64,000 nt of DNA from an uncultured Stenotrophomonas sp. Lineage in GTDB: Bacteria > Pseudomonadota > Gammaproteobacteria > Xanthomonadales > Xanthomonadaceae. The position numbers and the translations under genes were made by a program. Positions 56,143-64,000 of this stretch are shown here, piece by piece. How positions within the stretch are numbered: position 1 is the first letter of the stretch; every line of letters begins with the position of its first letter. The stretch is from assembly GCA_913775725.1 (NCBI GenBank), contig CAJYNG010000025.1, forward strand, positions 1 through 64,000. Direction: 5' to 3'. The notes under the pieces are model-generated. The model was not told the origin of the DNA, made no database searches, and was given only the letters and a program-made list of their open reading frames with translations.

Positions 56143-58859
56143 AGAGGGGTTTCGGGCACCTCGACCTGCTGCACCGGCAGGGTCACCATCATCACCGTCG
56201 GGTCGTCCGGATCGAGCTTGGTCTTGAAGCCCAGGCTCTGGCACATCGCCAGCATGGTGCTGTTCTCGCGCAGCACCTGTCCTTCGACCACGTCCAGGCC
56301 CAGCCACTTGGCGTACTCGATCATGATCGCCATCAGCCGCCAGCCGATGCCGTGTCCCTTCAGGTCCGAGCGGATCAGGATGCCGTACTCGCCACGGTGG
56401 TAATCGGCATCGGCGTGCAGGCGCACCGCGCCCAGCATTTCGCCGCTGCGCGGCTCGATCGCCACCAGCGCGATCGAGCGTGCGTAGTCGAGCTGGGTCA
56501 GGCGCGCGATGAACTCGTGGCTGAAGTGCTTCACCGACTGGAAGAAGCGCAGGCGCAGGTCCTCGTCGCTGACGCGGGCGAAGAACGCGCGAAACAGCGC
56601 GTCGTCTTCCGGTCGCACCGGTCGCACGAAGGCACGGCCGCCATCGGACAGTTCGATGGTGCGCTCCCACTCCTTCGGGTACGGGAACACCGAGAAGCGC
56701 GGATGACCGCGGCCCTTGTGCAGGATGCGCGAGGGTGCGATGGCCACGCGGGCGTCGAGGGCGAGGATGCCCTTGCCGTCGACCAGCAACGGATTGATGT
56801 CCAGCGTGCGCACTTCGGGAATATCGGCAGCCAGCTGTGCCAGCTTCACCAGCGCCAATGCCAGTGCGCGCTCGTCGGCGGCAGGCACATCACCATAGGC
56901 CTTGAGGATGCGCGAGGCACGGGTCTGGCCGATCAGTTCATGGGCCAGGCGCAGGTCCAACGGCGGTAACGCCAGCGCCTTGTCGTTGATCACTTCGACC
57001 GCGGTACCGCCGCGGCCAACCACGATGACCGGGCCGAAGGTCGCGTCATCGGCAATGCCGACGATCAGCTCGCGCGCCTTCGGGCGAACGATGGTCGGCT
57101 GCACCAGCAGGCCATCGATGCGGGCATCCGGCCGCAGCTGGCGTGCGCGCGACAGGATCGCGTTGGCCGCGCCCTGCACCGCCGGCAGCGTGGACAGGTT
57201 CAGACGCACGCCGTCCACTTCCGACTTGTGCGGGATGTCCGGTGACAGGATCTTCAGTGCCACGGTGGCACCACGTTCCAGCAGCGGCTGCGCCAGGTCC
57301 ATCGCCTCGTGCGCATCGCGCGCGTGCATCACCGGCGCGGACGGAATGCCGTAAGCCTTGAGCAGTTCATGCGTAGCCAGTGGATCCAGCCACTGCTGGC
57401 CGTTGGCCAACGCGGCATCGACCAGCGCACGTGCGGCCGCCGCGTCGACACTGAAGTCCTGCGGCAGGCTGGGTGGCGTTTCCATCAAGGCGTTCTGCGC
57501 TTCGCGGTAACGCACCAGATGCTGGAAGCCACGTACGGCCTCCGCCTCGGTCGGATAGGTCGGCACCCGCGCCGCGTTGAGCGTGGCGGTGGCGTGGTCG
57601 TCGTTGCCCAGCCACACCGCGAACACCGGCTTGTCGCGGTGATGGCGCGGACGCAGGCCGAGCGTGCGGGTGAGCGCCTGCGCGGCGTCGGCCGATGAGG
57701 TGAACGCGGTCGGCACGTTGACCACCATTACCGCGTCATTCTCGTTGTCGGCCAGCAGCGCTTCGATGGCAGCTGCGTAACGGTCACCATCCGCATCAAC
57801 CACGATGTCGACCGGATTGCTGCGCGACCAGCCCTGCGGCAGCACCGAATCGAGCTTTTCGATCGTGCTGTCGGACAGAGTAGCGAGCGTGCCACGCAGT
57901 GCGATCAGCTGATCGACAGCCAGTCGGCCGACACCGCCACCATTGCTGAGAATCGCCAGCCGACGACCAGGGAATGTACCCAGCCGCCCCAACGATTCGG
58001 CAGCAGTGAACAGTTCATCCAGCGCGCTGACACGCAGCAGGCCGGCACGGTTGAACGCCGCACCGTAGACGTCGTCGGCGCGGGCCAGGGCCTGCACGTG
58101 GGTATCACGGCTGCCCGGCTGCACGCGCTCGGCGCGGCCGGACTTCACCACCACCACCGGCTTGGCGCGTGCAGCGGCACGCGCGGCCGACATGAACTTG
58201 CGCGCGTCCTTGATCTGCTCGACATAGAGCAGGATGGCGCGGGTGCGATAGTCGGTGGCGAAGTAGTCGAGCAGGTCGCCGAAGTCGACGTCCATCGTGT
58301 CGCCCAGCGAGACCACCGCGGAGAAGCCGACCGAGCGCGCCACGCCCCACTCCACCAGCGCGGCGGCAATGGCGGAGGATTCGGAGATCAGGGCGAGGTC
58401 GCCGGCCTGCGGGAAGTGCGCGGCGATGCTGGCGTTGAGCCGTGCATGTGGTGCGATCACGCCCAGGCAGTGTGGGCCAAGGATGCGCAGGCCGTGCTTG
58501 CGCGCCACCGTCTCCACCTGTTCCGACAACGAGCCCGGGCCTTCGCCCAGGTGCGCGGTGAGGATGATCGCGGCCTGCACGCCGCGTTCTGCGGCGGTCC
58601 GCACCACCTGCGGCACGATCGCCGCCGGTGCGGTGATCACCACCAGGTCCGGCACCCAGTCCAGATCCTTCAACCGCTTGATCGTGCGGATGCCATCGAT
58701 CTCGGCATGCCGTGGGTTGATCCACGCCACCTTGCCGGGGAAACCGGTGCCGCGCAGGTTGCGCATCACCGCGCGGCCGGCCGAACGCTCACGCGGACTG
58801 CCGCCGATCACCGCGACCGACTGCGGACGGAACACAGACTGCAGGTGGTAGGTACTCAT
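56139..58859 (-). CDS. pat: acyl-CoA synthetase-like/GNAT fusion, protein lysine acetyltransferase Pat
   Basis: 906 residues from MSTYHLQSVFRPQSVAVIGG. The N-terminal NDP-forming acyl-CoA synthetase region holds a CoA-binding Rossmann domain (about 5-130), a succinyl-CoA ligase-like domain (about 140-450) and an ATP-grasp domain (about 480-700). A GNAT domain closes the protein (about 725-890, RVSDEDLRLRFFQSVKHF, RSDLKGHGIGWRLMAIMIEYA). This is the layout of Salmonella Pat and E. coli YfiQ/PatZ, which acetylate acetyl-CoA synthetase and other proteins. The TAG stop lies in a SMAG head. Confidence 0.9.
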   Translation of the reverse strand: MSTYHLQSVFRPQSVAVIGGSPRERSAGRAVMRNLRGTGFPGKVAWINPRHAEIDGIRTIKRLKDLDWVPDLVVITAPAAIVPQVVRTAAERGVQAAIILTAHLGEGPGSLSEQVETVARKHGLRILGPHCLGVIAPHARLNASIAAHFPQAGDLALISESSAIAAALVEWGVARSVGFSAVVSLGDTMDVDFGDLLDYFATDYRTRAILLYVEQIKDARKFMSAARAAARAKPVVVVKSGRAERVQPGSRDTHVQALARADDVYGAAFNRAGLLRVSALDELFTAAESLGRLGTFPGRRLAILSNGGGVGRLAVDQLIALRGTLATLSDSTIEKLDSVLPQGWSRSNPVDIVVDADGDRYAAAIEALLADNENDAVMVVNVPTAFTSSADAAQALTRTLGLRPRHHRDKPVFAVWLGNDDHATATLNAARVPTYPTEAEAVRGFQHLVRYREAQNALMETPPSLPQDFSVDAAAARALVDAALANGQQWLDPLATHELLKAYGIPSAPVMHARDAHEAMDLAQPLLERGATVALKILSPDIPHKSEVDGVRLNLSTLPAVQGAANAILSRARQLRPDARIDGLLVQPTIVRPKARELIVGIADDATFGPVIVVGRGGTAVEVINDKALALPPLDLRLAHELIGQTRASRILKAYGDVPAADERALALALVKLAQLAADIPEVRTLDINPLLVDGKGILALDARVAIAPSRILHKGRGHPRFSVFPYPKEWERTIELSDGGRAFVRPVRPEDDALFRAFFARVSDEDLRLRFFQSVKHFSHEFIARLTQLDYARSIALVAIEPRSGEMLGAVRLHADADYHRGEYGILIRSDLKGHGIGWRLMAIMIEYAKWLGLDVVEGQVLRENSTMLAMCQSLGFKTKLDPDDPTVMMVTLPVQQVEVPETPL

Positions 58860-58904
58860 GCGCCTACGGTACACGCACCAGCGCGCCGGGCGCATGATCC
58901 AGCG

Positions 58905-58975
58905 CAAAAAAGGGGACGGAGGGGATTAAGTCGTTTGTGCCACAAACGACTTAATCCCCTCCGTCCCCTTTTTTG
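58905..58975. repeat. 35-bp perfect palindrome (AAAAAGGGGACGGAGG family), likely terminator
   Basis: 35-base arms (58905-58939, 58941-58975) around a single C. Its last base abuts the mgtE stop codon, just as the copy at 2154-2220 abuts dinG. The inner bases differ from that copy (GGGGATT instead of GGGAATT) on both arms, so the palindrome has been kept symmetric. Confidence 0.85.
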
Positions 58976-60346
58976 TTACAGCAGCGTGCCGTGCAGGATC
59001 ATCGCGGCGATGCTGAAATAGATCACCAGGCCGGTCACATCCACCAGGGTGGCCACGAACGGGGCCGAGGCGCTGGCCGGGTCGAAGCCCAGGCGCTTGA
59101 GGATGAAGGGCAGCATCGAGCCGGACAGCGAACCGAAGGTGACGATGCCGACCAGCGCGGCACCGATGGTGATCGCCAGCAGGATCCAGTGCTCGCCGTA
59201 GTCGTGCAGGCCGCCCAGCTGCCAGATCACGATGCGCACGATGGCCAGGCAGCCAAGGATCGCGCCCAGCACCATGCCGGTCGGGATCTCGCGCAGGGCC
59301 ACCTTCCACCAGTCGCGCAGGCGCAGTTCGCGCAACGCCAGGCTGCGGATCAGCAGCGAGGTGGCCTGCGAACCGGAATTGCCACCCGAACTCATGATCA
59401 GTGGAATGAACAGGGTCAGCACCACCGCGCGAGCCAGTTCGTCCTCGTAGTGCTGCATCGCGCTGGCGGTCAGCATCTCACCCAGGAACAGCACGCTCAG
59501 CCAACCGGCGCGCTTGCGCAGCATCTCGAGGAAGCCGATCTGCATGTACGGCTTGTCCAGCGCTTCCATGCCGCCGAACTTGTGCGCGTCCTCGGTGGAT
59601 TCCTCGATCAGCGCATCGAGCACATCGTCCACGGTGACGATGCCCAGCATCTGCTGCTGGTCGTCCACCACTGGAATCGCCAGCAGGTCGTGGCGGCGGA
59701 TCAGCCGCGCCACTTCTTCCTGGTCCATCAGCGCGTCCACCGTCACCGGTGGATTGACCTGGGCCACGTCCAGGATCGATTCCTCCGGCAGGCCGGTGAT
59801 CAGCCGGCGCATGGTCACCACCTGCTGCAGCTGTTGGCTGGCCGGGTCCAGCACGTAGATCGCGTACACCGTTTCACGGGTGCGCTCGACCTGCCGGATG
59901 TGCTGCAGGGTCTGCGCCACGGTCCAGCTGGCAGGCACCGCCACGTACTCGGTGGTCATCAGCGCGCCCGCAGTGTTCGGCGGGTAGCTGAGCAGCTTCT
60001 GGATGGCCTGGCGGGCGTCGGTGCCCAGCAGCGGGATCAGCCGCGCGCGTTCCTCTTCGTCCAGCTCGTGGACGATGTCGGTGGCGCGGTCATCGGCCAT
60101 CAGCCCAAGCAGGGCGGCGGCGCGCGCCGGTGGCAGCTCGGCCACCAGCTCCCCGCTGCGCTGCAGTTCGGGCGCTTCGAGCATCTTCACCGCACGCGGC
60201 AACGGCAGCGCGGCCAGCGTTTCCGCGGCGCGGGTCAGTTCCAGCGTGTTGAGGAATTCCACCGCGTCGGCGGTGTTGTAGTTCGCCAGTGGCGCGGCCA
60301 GTGCGGCGGCATCGGCCACCTGGCGCAGCAATTGCTTCTGGTTCAT
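58976..60346 (-). CDS. mgtE: magnesium transporter MgtE
   Basis: 456 residues. The MgtE-N superhelix (about 25-130), two CBS domains (about 135-260, LMTTEYVAVPASWTVAQTL, VDDQQQMLGIVTVDDVLDAL) and a five-span membrane domain (about 285-456) with the pore region SGGNSGSQATSLLIRSLAL. It is a Mg2+ channel gated by CBS/N-domain Mg2+ binding. The start MNQKQLLRQVADAAAL is chosen because the 99 codons upstream are a random basic frame. Confidence 0.95.
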   Translation of the reverse strand: MNQKQLLRQVADAAALAAPLANYNTADAVEFLNTLELTRAAETLAALPLPRAVKMLEAPELQRSGELVAELPPARAAALLGLMADDRATDIVHELDEEERARLIPLLGTDARQAIQKLLSYPPNTAGALMTTEYVAVPASWTVAQTLQHIRQVERTRETVYAIYVLDPASQQLQQVVTMRRLITGLPEESILDVAQVNPPVTVDALMDQEEVARLIRRHDLLAIPVVDDQQQMLGIVTVDDVLDALIEESTEDAHKFGGMEALDKPYMQIGFLEMLRKRAGWLSVLFLGEMLTASAMQHYEDELARAVVLTLFIPLIMSSGGNSGSQATSLLIRSLALRELRLRDWWKVALREIPTGMVLGAILGCLAIVRIVIWQLGGLHDYGEHWILLAITIGAALVGIVTFGSLSGSMLPFILKRLGFDPASASAPFVATLVDVTGLVIYFSIAAMILHGTLL

Positions 60347-60687
60347 CGGGTTTGCCTTGTGGGGATGCGACCTCGCGCAACGCCAACGCAGGCAAACCGT
60401 CCCGATGTCAGGCGGTGGCCATCGCTGGCGTCGAACGAGGTCGACTTCTACTGTCGCTGGACATGGGTTGGGGACTCCGGGATGCGTGTGCCGGCGGACG
60501 CGTCGCCAGCGGCGGGCAGTCTGGACCCGTGGACCATGCAGGTCAACCCGGCGGCCCTGCGGCGGGACCCGGCCGGTTGTTCTCGTCCGTACACAGACTG
60601 GCGCGCATAATGGTGTGGTGGCGTTCGCCACGCTTTCCCCCACCCGAACGGACGCACTGCGGGCTTCCCCGATGACCAGGTATTCCC
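60347..60687. other. gene-free stretch between mgtE and the antiporter
   Basis: 341 bases carrying both divergent promoters. CATAAT at 60606-60611 is a possible -10 box for the antiporter, but no good -35 was found. No Mg2+ riboswitch (M-box or similar) was recognised upstream of mgtE, and no RNA fold stood out. Confidence 0.4.
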
Positions 60688-62466
60688 ATGCATAGCGGTG
60701 GTCTGGAACTGGCCCTGGTGCTGCTGCTGGCGGCGGTCATCGCCGTGCCGGTGTTCAAGAAATTCGGCTTCGGCGCGGTGCTGGGCTACCTGGCGGCCGG
60801 TGTGGTGCTGGGCCCGGACGGGCTGGGATTCGTGCAGGATGCCGACCGCATCCTCGGCGCCGCCGAGATCGGCGTGGTGATGCTGCTGTTCGTGATCGGC
60901 CTGGAGCTGTCGCCGGCACGTCTGAAGGTCATGCGGCGCTCGGTGTTCGGCGCCGGTGCAGCGCAGGTGGCGCTGTCCGGACTGGTGCTGGGTGGCCTGC
61001 TGCTGCTTGACCATTTCCAGTGGAAAAGCGCGCTGGTGGTGGGCGTGGCGCTGGCACTGTCGTCCACTGCGGTCGGCCTGCAGCTGCTGTCCGAGCACAA
61101 GGCGATCAACAGCGACCATGGCCGGCTGGGCTTTGCCATCCTGCTGTTCCAGGACCTGATCGCGATCCCGCTGCTGGCAGCCATTCCGCTGCTGGGCGGG
61201 GTGAAGAACGAGACCCTGCGCATCGAGGATGCGATGGTGGCGCTGGGTGCGCTGGCGGTGGTGATCCTGTGCGGGCGCCCGGTGCTGCGCAAGGTGTTCA
61301 GCATCATCGCACGCACCCGCAGCCCGGAAGTGTTCACCGCCACCGCCTTGCTGGTGGTGCTCGGCACCGCCTGGTTCATGCAGGAGGCCGGCCTCAGCCC
61401 CAGCCTGGGTGCGTTCCTGGCCGGCGTGCTGCTGTCCGATTCGGAGTTCCGGCACGAACTGGAAGCGCAGATCGAGCCGTTCAAGGGGTTGCTGCTGGGC
61501 CTGTTCTTCATCGCGGTGGGCATGGGCATCGACCTCGACCGCATCGCCGCCGAGCCGTGGCTGATCGCTGCCGGGGTGGCGATCCTGCTGGTTGTGAAGT
61601 TCGGCCTGCTGTACGCGATCGGGCGTATTGCCAAACTCAGTTCGCGACAGTCACTGCTGCTCGGCAGCGTGCTGTGGCTGGGCGGCGAGTTCGCCTTCGT
61701 CGTATTCAACGAAGCGCAGCGCGCGCACCTGCTGGGCAACGCCAACCACGACCGGCTGGTTGCGATCGTCGGACTGTCGATGGCGATCACGCCACTGCTG
61801 ATGATCGCGCTGCTCAAGCTGCTGGGCCAGGAAAAGGCCGCGCCGCGCGCGGCGGCCGAGGCCGACAAAGTGGCGCCGGACAACCGGCCCAAGGTGCTGA
61901 TCGCCGGCATGGGACGCTTCGGCCAGGTGATCGCGCGCCTGCTGACCGCGCAGAAGGTGCCGTTCGTGGCGCTGGAAGCGAATCCGGACACCGTGGCCGA
62001 CCTGCGCCGCTTCGGCAACCAGCTGTACTACGGCGACCCGACCCGGCCGGAGATGCTGCGTGCGGCGGGCGGCGAACACATCGATGTGTTCGTGATCACC
62101 GTGGACGACCCGGAGACCAACCTGCGCGCGGTGCGCATGGTGCGCCGGCTGTACCCGGACGCGAAGGTGCTGGCGCGTGCACGCAACCGCCAACATGCGT
62201 GGCGCCTGATGGACATGTCGGCCGAGCCGTTCCGCGAAGTGTTCGGCACCAGCCTGGAGATGAGCGGCCGCGTGCTGACTGCACTGGGCGTGGCACCGGA
62301 CGTTGCCGAACGCCATGTGCAGCGCTTCCGCGAGCACGACGAACAGCTGCTGCGCGACCAGTACCTGGTGTACGACGACGAGGCGGCGGTAATCCAGACC
62401 TCGCGCGATGCACGCAACGACCTGATGCACCTGTTCGAGGCCGACGCGGAAAGCGACGGCAAGTAG
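60688..62466 (+). CDS. CPA2 family monovalent cation:proton antiporter (KefB/KefC-like)
   Basis: 592 residues. Twelve to thirteen membrane spans (about 5-390) with VMLLFVIGLELSPARLKVMR and LSSTAVGLQLL, then a RCK/TrkA-N domain (about 405-530) with the nucleotide motif VLIAGMGRFGQVIARLL and Asp/Glu partner VALEANPDTV. A cytosolic tail follows. The family exchanges K+ for H+, and glutathione-gated members protect against electrophiles. The TAG stop is within a SMAG head (GTAGGCGTGCCG). Confidence 0.93.
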   Translation: MHSGGLELALVLLLAAVIAVPVFKKFGFGAVLGYLAAGVVLGPDGLGFVQDADRILGAAEIGVVMLLFVIGLELSPARLKVMRRSVFGAGAAQVALSGLVLGGLLLLDHFQWKSALVVGVALALSSTAVGLQLLSEHKAINSDHGRLGFAILLFQDLIAIPLLAAIPLLGGVKNETLRIEDAMVALGALAVVILCGRPVLRKVFSIIARTRSPEVFTATALLVVLGTAWFMQEAGLSPSLGAFLAGVLLSDSEFRHELEAQIEPFKGLLLGLFFIAVGMGIDLDRIAAEPWLIAAGVAILLVVKFGLLYAIGRIAKLSSRQSLLLGSVLWLGGEFAFVVFNEAQRAHLLGNANHDRLVAIVGLSMAITPLLMIALLKLLGQEKAAPRAAAEADKVAPDNRPKVLIAGMGRFGQVIARLLTAQKVPFVALEANPDTVADLRRFGNQLYYGDPTRPEMLRAAGGEHIDVFVITVDDPETNLRAVRMVRRLYPDAKVLARARNRQHAWRLMDMSAEPFREVFGTSLEMSGRVLTALGVAPDVAERHVQRFREHDEQLLRDQYLVYDDEAAVIQTSRDARNDLMHLFEADAESDGK

Positions 62467-62613
62467 GCGTGCCGACCAACGGTCGGCACCCACCACAGAT
62501 TGCGGTAGTGCCGGCCGCTGGCCGGCAGTCTAGGGATTCCGTAGATCCACGCCATGCGTGGATGACGCGATGCCGGGGTCAGAGCCCTTTCCGTGGGAAA
62601 GGGATCCGACCCC
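62463..62613. repeat. run of four palindromes: three SMAG and one GGGGTC-type
   Basis: 62463-62489 (GTAGGCGTGCCGACC), 62505-62527 (GTAGTGCCGGCC), 62541-62563 (GTAGATCCACG) and 62575-62613 (GGGGTCAGAGCCC). They fill the whole intergenic region between the convergent antiporter and ankyrin genes. Confidence 0.85.
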
Positions 62614-62618
62614 GGTGC

Positions 62619-64000
62619 TCAGCCGTTGTCGCGCAAGAACCGCGCCATCGACGAAACACCTGGCACGCGCGGTTCGAACTCGCCGGCCACGTCGATGAAG
62701 CCACGCATCACCGCGATCTCGCGCGGACTGCGGTTGAGGCTGTCGCGTACTTCCGGATCGGCACCTGCGCGCAGCAGGCGCTGCACCAGCAACGGCAAGC
62801 CATGCAGCGCGGCCAGGTGCAGCGGACCGAAGCCGCGCGGATCACGCACGTCCAGGCTGACGTCCTCATCCAGCAGGCGCTCCACCGCCGCCATCACCAC
62901 CTGCTCGTCGCAGGCGGTACCCGGCTCGGCACGCGCACCCAGCAGCAGCAGCAGCGGCGTGACCGAACCGGCGGCGGCCTGGTCCGGTTCGGCACCGGCC
63001 AGCAGCAGGGTGTCGAGCAGGGCCAGCAGGCGCGAGCGGTCGCGGGCACTGAAACCGTACAGCGCGGCACAGTGCAGCGGGCCCAGCTGTTGCGCATCAC
63101 CGGCATGCACGTCGGCACCGGCGGTGAGCAGGCGCGCGACGATGTCCGGCAGGCCCAGCGCCGAGGCCAGCATCAGCACGGTCACGCCGCCCGGCAGGCG
63201 GTGTTCCAGCTTGGCGCCGGCGTCGAGCAGGGCCGAAACGATATCCACCTGGCGCATGCTGACCGCCGCCGACAGCGGCGTCGCGCCACTTGCCGCAGCG
63301 TGCTGCGGATCGGCGCCACGCGCCAGCAGCAGGTCGGTCACCGCCAGATGGCCACCGCCGGCTGCACGCAGCAGCGCGGTGCAGCCCTGTGCGTCGATCG
63401 CGTCGACGGCGAAGCCCAGGTCGATCAGGCGGCGCACGGCGTCCACATCACCGGCCATCGCGGCGGCCGGCAGATCGGCCTCGCGCAGGGTACGGCGCGG
63501 CAACGGCCACACCCGCCAGTCCAGCCAGTCAGCCAGGTCGCGGCGACCGATCGACAGCGCCACGCCCAGCGGCGTCTGGCCGTCGGCGGCACGTGCTTCC
63601 GGCGAGGCACCGTGCTGCACCAGCAGCTTCAGCGCGCCTTCGCGGGCCAATGCGGTGGCCAGGTGCAATGCGGTCATGCCATGGCTGTCGCGCGCTTCGC
63701 GATCGACACCGGCCTTGAGCAGGGCCTGCTGCAGGCGCAGCCAGCCCAGGCGCACCGCCAGCGACAGCGGCGGATCACCGGCCGGCGAAGCGGCGAACGG
63801 ATCGGCGCCACGTTCCAGCAGTTCCAGTGCCAGCTGTTCCAGGCCACGGGCGGCCTGGTCGTGCTGCGCACACGCGGCGAGGAAGCGCGCGAGGCCACCG
63901 CGTCCGGCCGGCGACAGGCCACGCTGCAGCATGACCTGCAGCGCCGGCACCGCGTCGATGCCTCGCGACAACAGCGCGAACATCGGCGTGTCGGAACAGG
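62619..64000 (-). CDS. ankyrin-repeat protein, C-terminal part (N-terminus beyond the window)
   Basis: At least 460 residues in frame to the right edge, so the start is outside. Ankyrin repeats run along its length: DSHGMTALHLATALAREGAL, AADGQTPLGVALSIGRRD, DAQGCTALLRAAGGGHLAV, ASGATPLSAAVSMRQVDIV and DPRGFGPLHLAALHGLPLLV. Some repeats are divergent and spaced unevenly. Ankyrin proteins bind other proteins; the partner is unknown. The gene ends a few bases past the repeat cluster. Confidence 0.85.
   Translation of the reverse strand, partial: CSDTPMFALLSRGIDAVPALQVMLQRGLSPAGRGGLARFLAACAQHDQAARGLEQLALELLERGADPFAASPAGDPPLSLAVRLGWLRLQQALLKAGVDREARDSHGMTALHLATALAREGALKLLVQHGASPEARAADGQTPLGVALSIGRRDLADWLDWRVWPLPRRTLREADLPAAAMAGDVDAVRRLIDLGFAVDAIDAQGCTALLRAAGGGHLAVTDLLLARGADPQHAAASGATPLSAAVSMRQVDIVSALLDAGAKLEHRLPGGVTVLMLASALGLPDIVARLLTAGADVHAGDAQQLGPLHCAALYGFSARDRSRLLALLDTLLLAGAEPDQAAAGSVTPLLLLLGARAEPGTACDEQVVMAAVERLLDEDVSLDVRDPRGFGPLHLAALHGLPLLVQRLLRAGADPEVRDSLNRSPREIAVMRGFIDVAGEFEPRVPGVSSMARFLRDNG

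Noticed and set aside
58976-60643. MgtE start 99 codons upstream
   Set aside because: The extra residues are a random basic frame. MNQKQLLRQV matches the expected MgtE N-terminus.

Overview
The window is high-GC gammaproteobacterial chromosome, almost certainly from the Stenotrophomonas maltophilia complex (Xanthomonadaceae). Evidence: gene families typical of that group (DPP IV-type S9 peptidase, DUF885 peptidase, poly-HAMP chemoreceptor, paired chitin-active LPMOs, KefB-type antiporter, MgtE, a large ankyrin protein), and above all dozens of short palindromes that begin GTAG and surround or end genes. These match the SMAG (S. maltophilia GTAG) repeat family. A second palindrome family (GGGGTCAGAGCCC ... 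GGGATCCGACCCC) and a long AAAAGGGGACGGAGG palindrome are also dispersed through it. Most of the window is ordinary housekeeping and accessory metabolism.

Layout. 1-66: start of a truncated minus-strand gene. 0.3-9.3 kb: ilvD, dinG, aroE, a beta-propeller secreted protein, SHOCT protein, hemB, bestrophin. 9.4-20.5 kb: lipoprotein, DUF885 peptidase, an M12-like metalloprotease islet, Coa1-family protein, DPP IV, yfcG, yqhA, TonB-like lipoprotein, AraC regulator. 20.5-26.4 kb: a lipoprotein peptidase/ABC exporter operon, a membrane diguanylate cyclase, DUF1203. 26.6-29.1 kb: two tandem LPMO genes. 29.2-41.8 kb: fpr, yadGH exporter, panE-epimerase, tatD, hrpB, rluE-like, methyltransferase, aldo/keto reductase. 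41.8-45.3 kb: an RNA-repair type locus. 45.4-64 kb: ParB-like/SulP pair, Rrf2/thioredoxin-reductase-like pair, chemoreceptor, LysR/MFS, dkgB, protein acetyltransferase, mgtE, kef antiporter, and an ankyrin gene cut by the right edge.

The most interesting region is 42.2-45.3 kb. The slipin gene and rtcB (RNA ligase) are co-directional and follow a roughly 600-base untranslated leader. That leader contains two tandem tRNA-like folds: a class II, Ser(GGA)-like fold with a long variable arm, then a Thr(CGU)-like fold with a C at position 33 and a shortened acceptor stem. A third T-arm-like hairpin lies just upstream. Before these sits an array of ACATTATC sites (two direct copies 22 bp apart plus one inverted copy), which looks like an operator. 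No RtcR gene or clear sigma-54 promoter is visible. The arrangement suggests an RNA-damage operon carrying its own tRNA mimics. This is an inference from sequence and fold only.

A second theme is how repeats shape gene ends. Several genes take their TAG stop from the GTAG head of a SMAG element, and the chemoreceptor gene reads through a SMAG pair, so its last ~31 residues are repeat-encoded.
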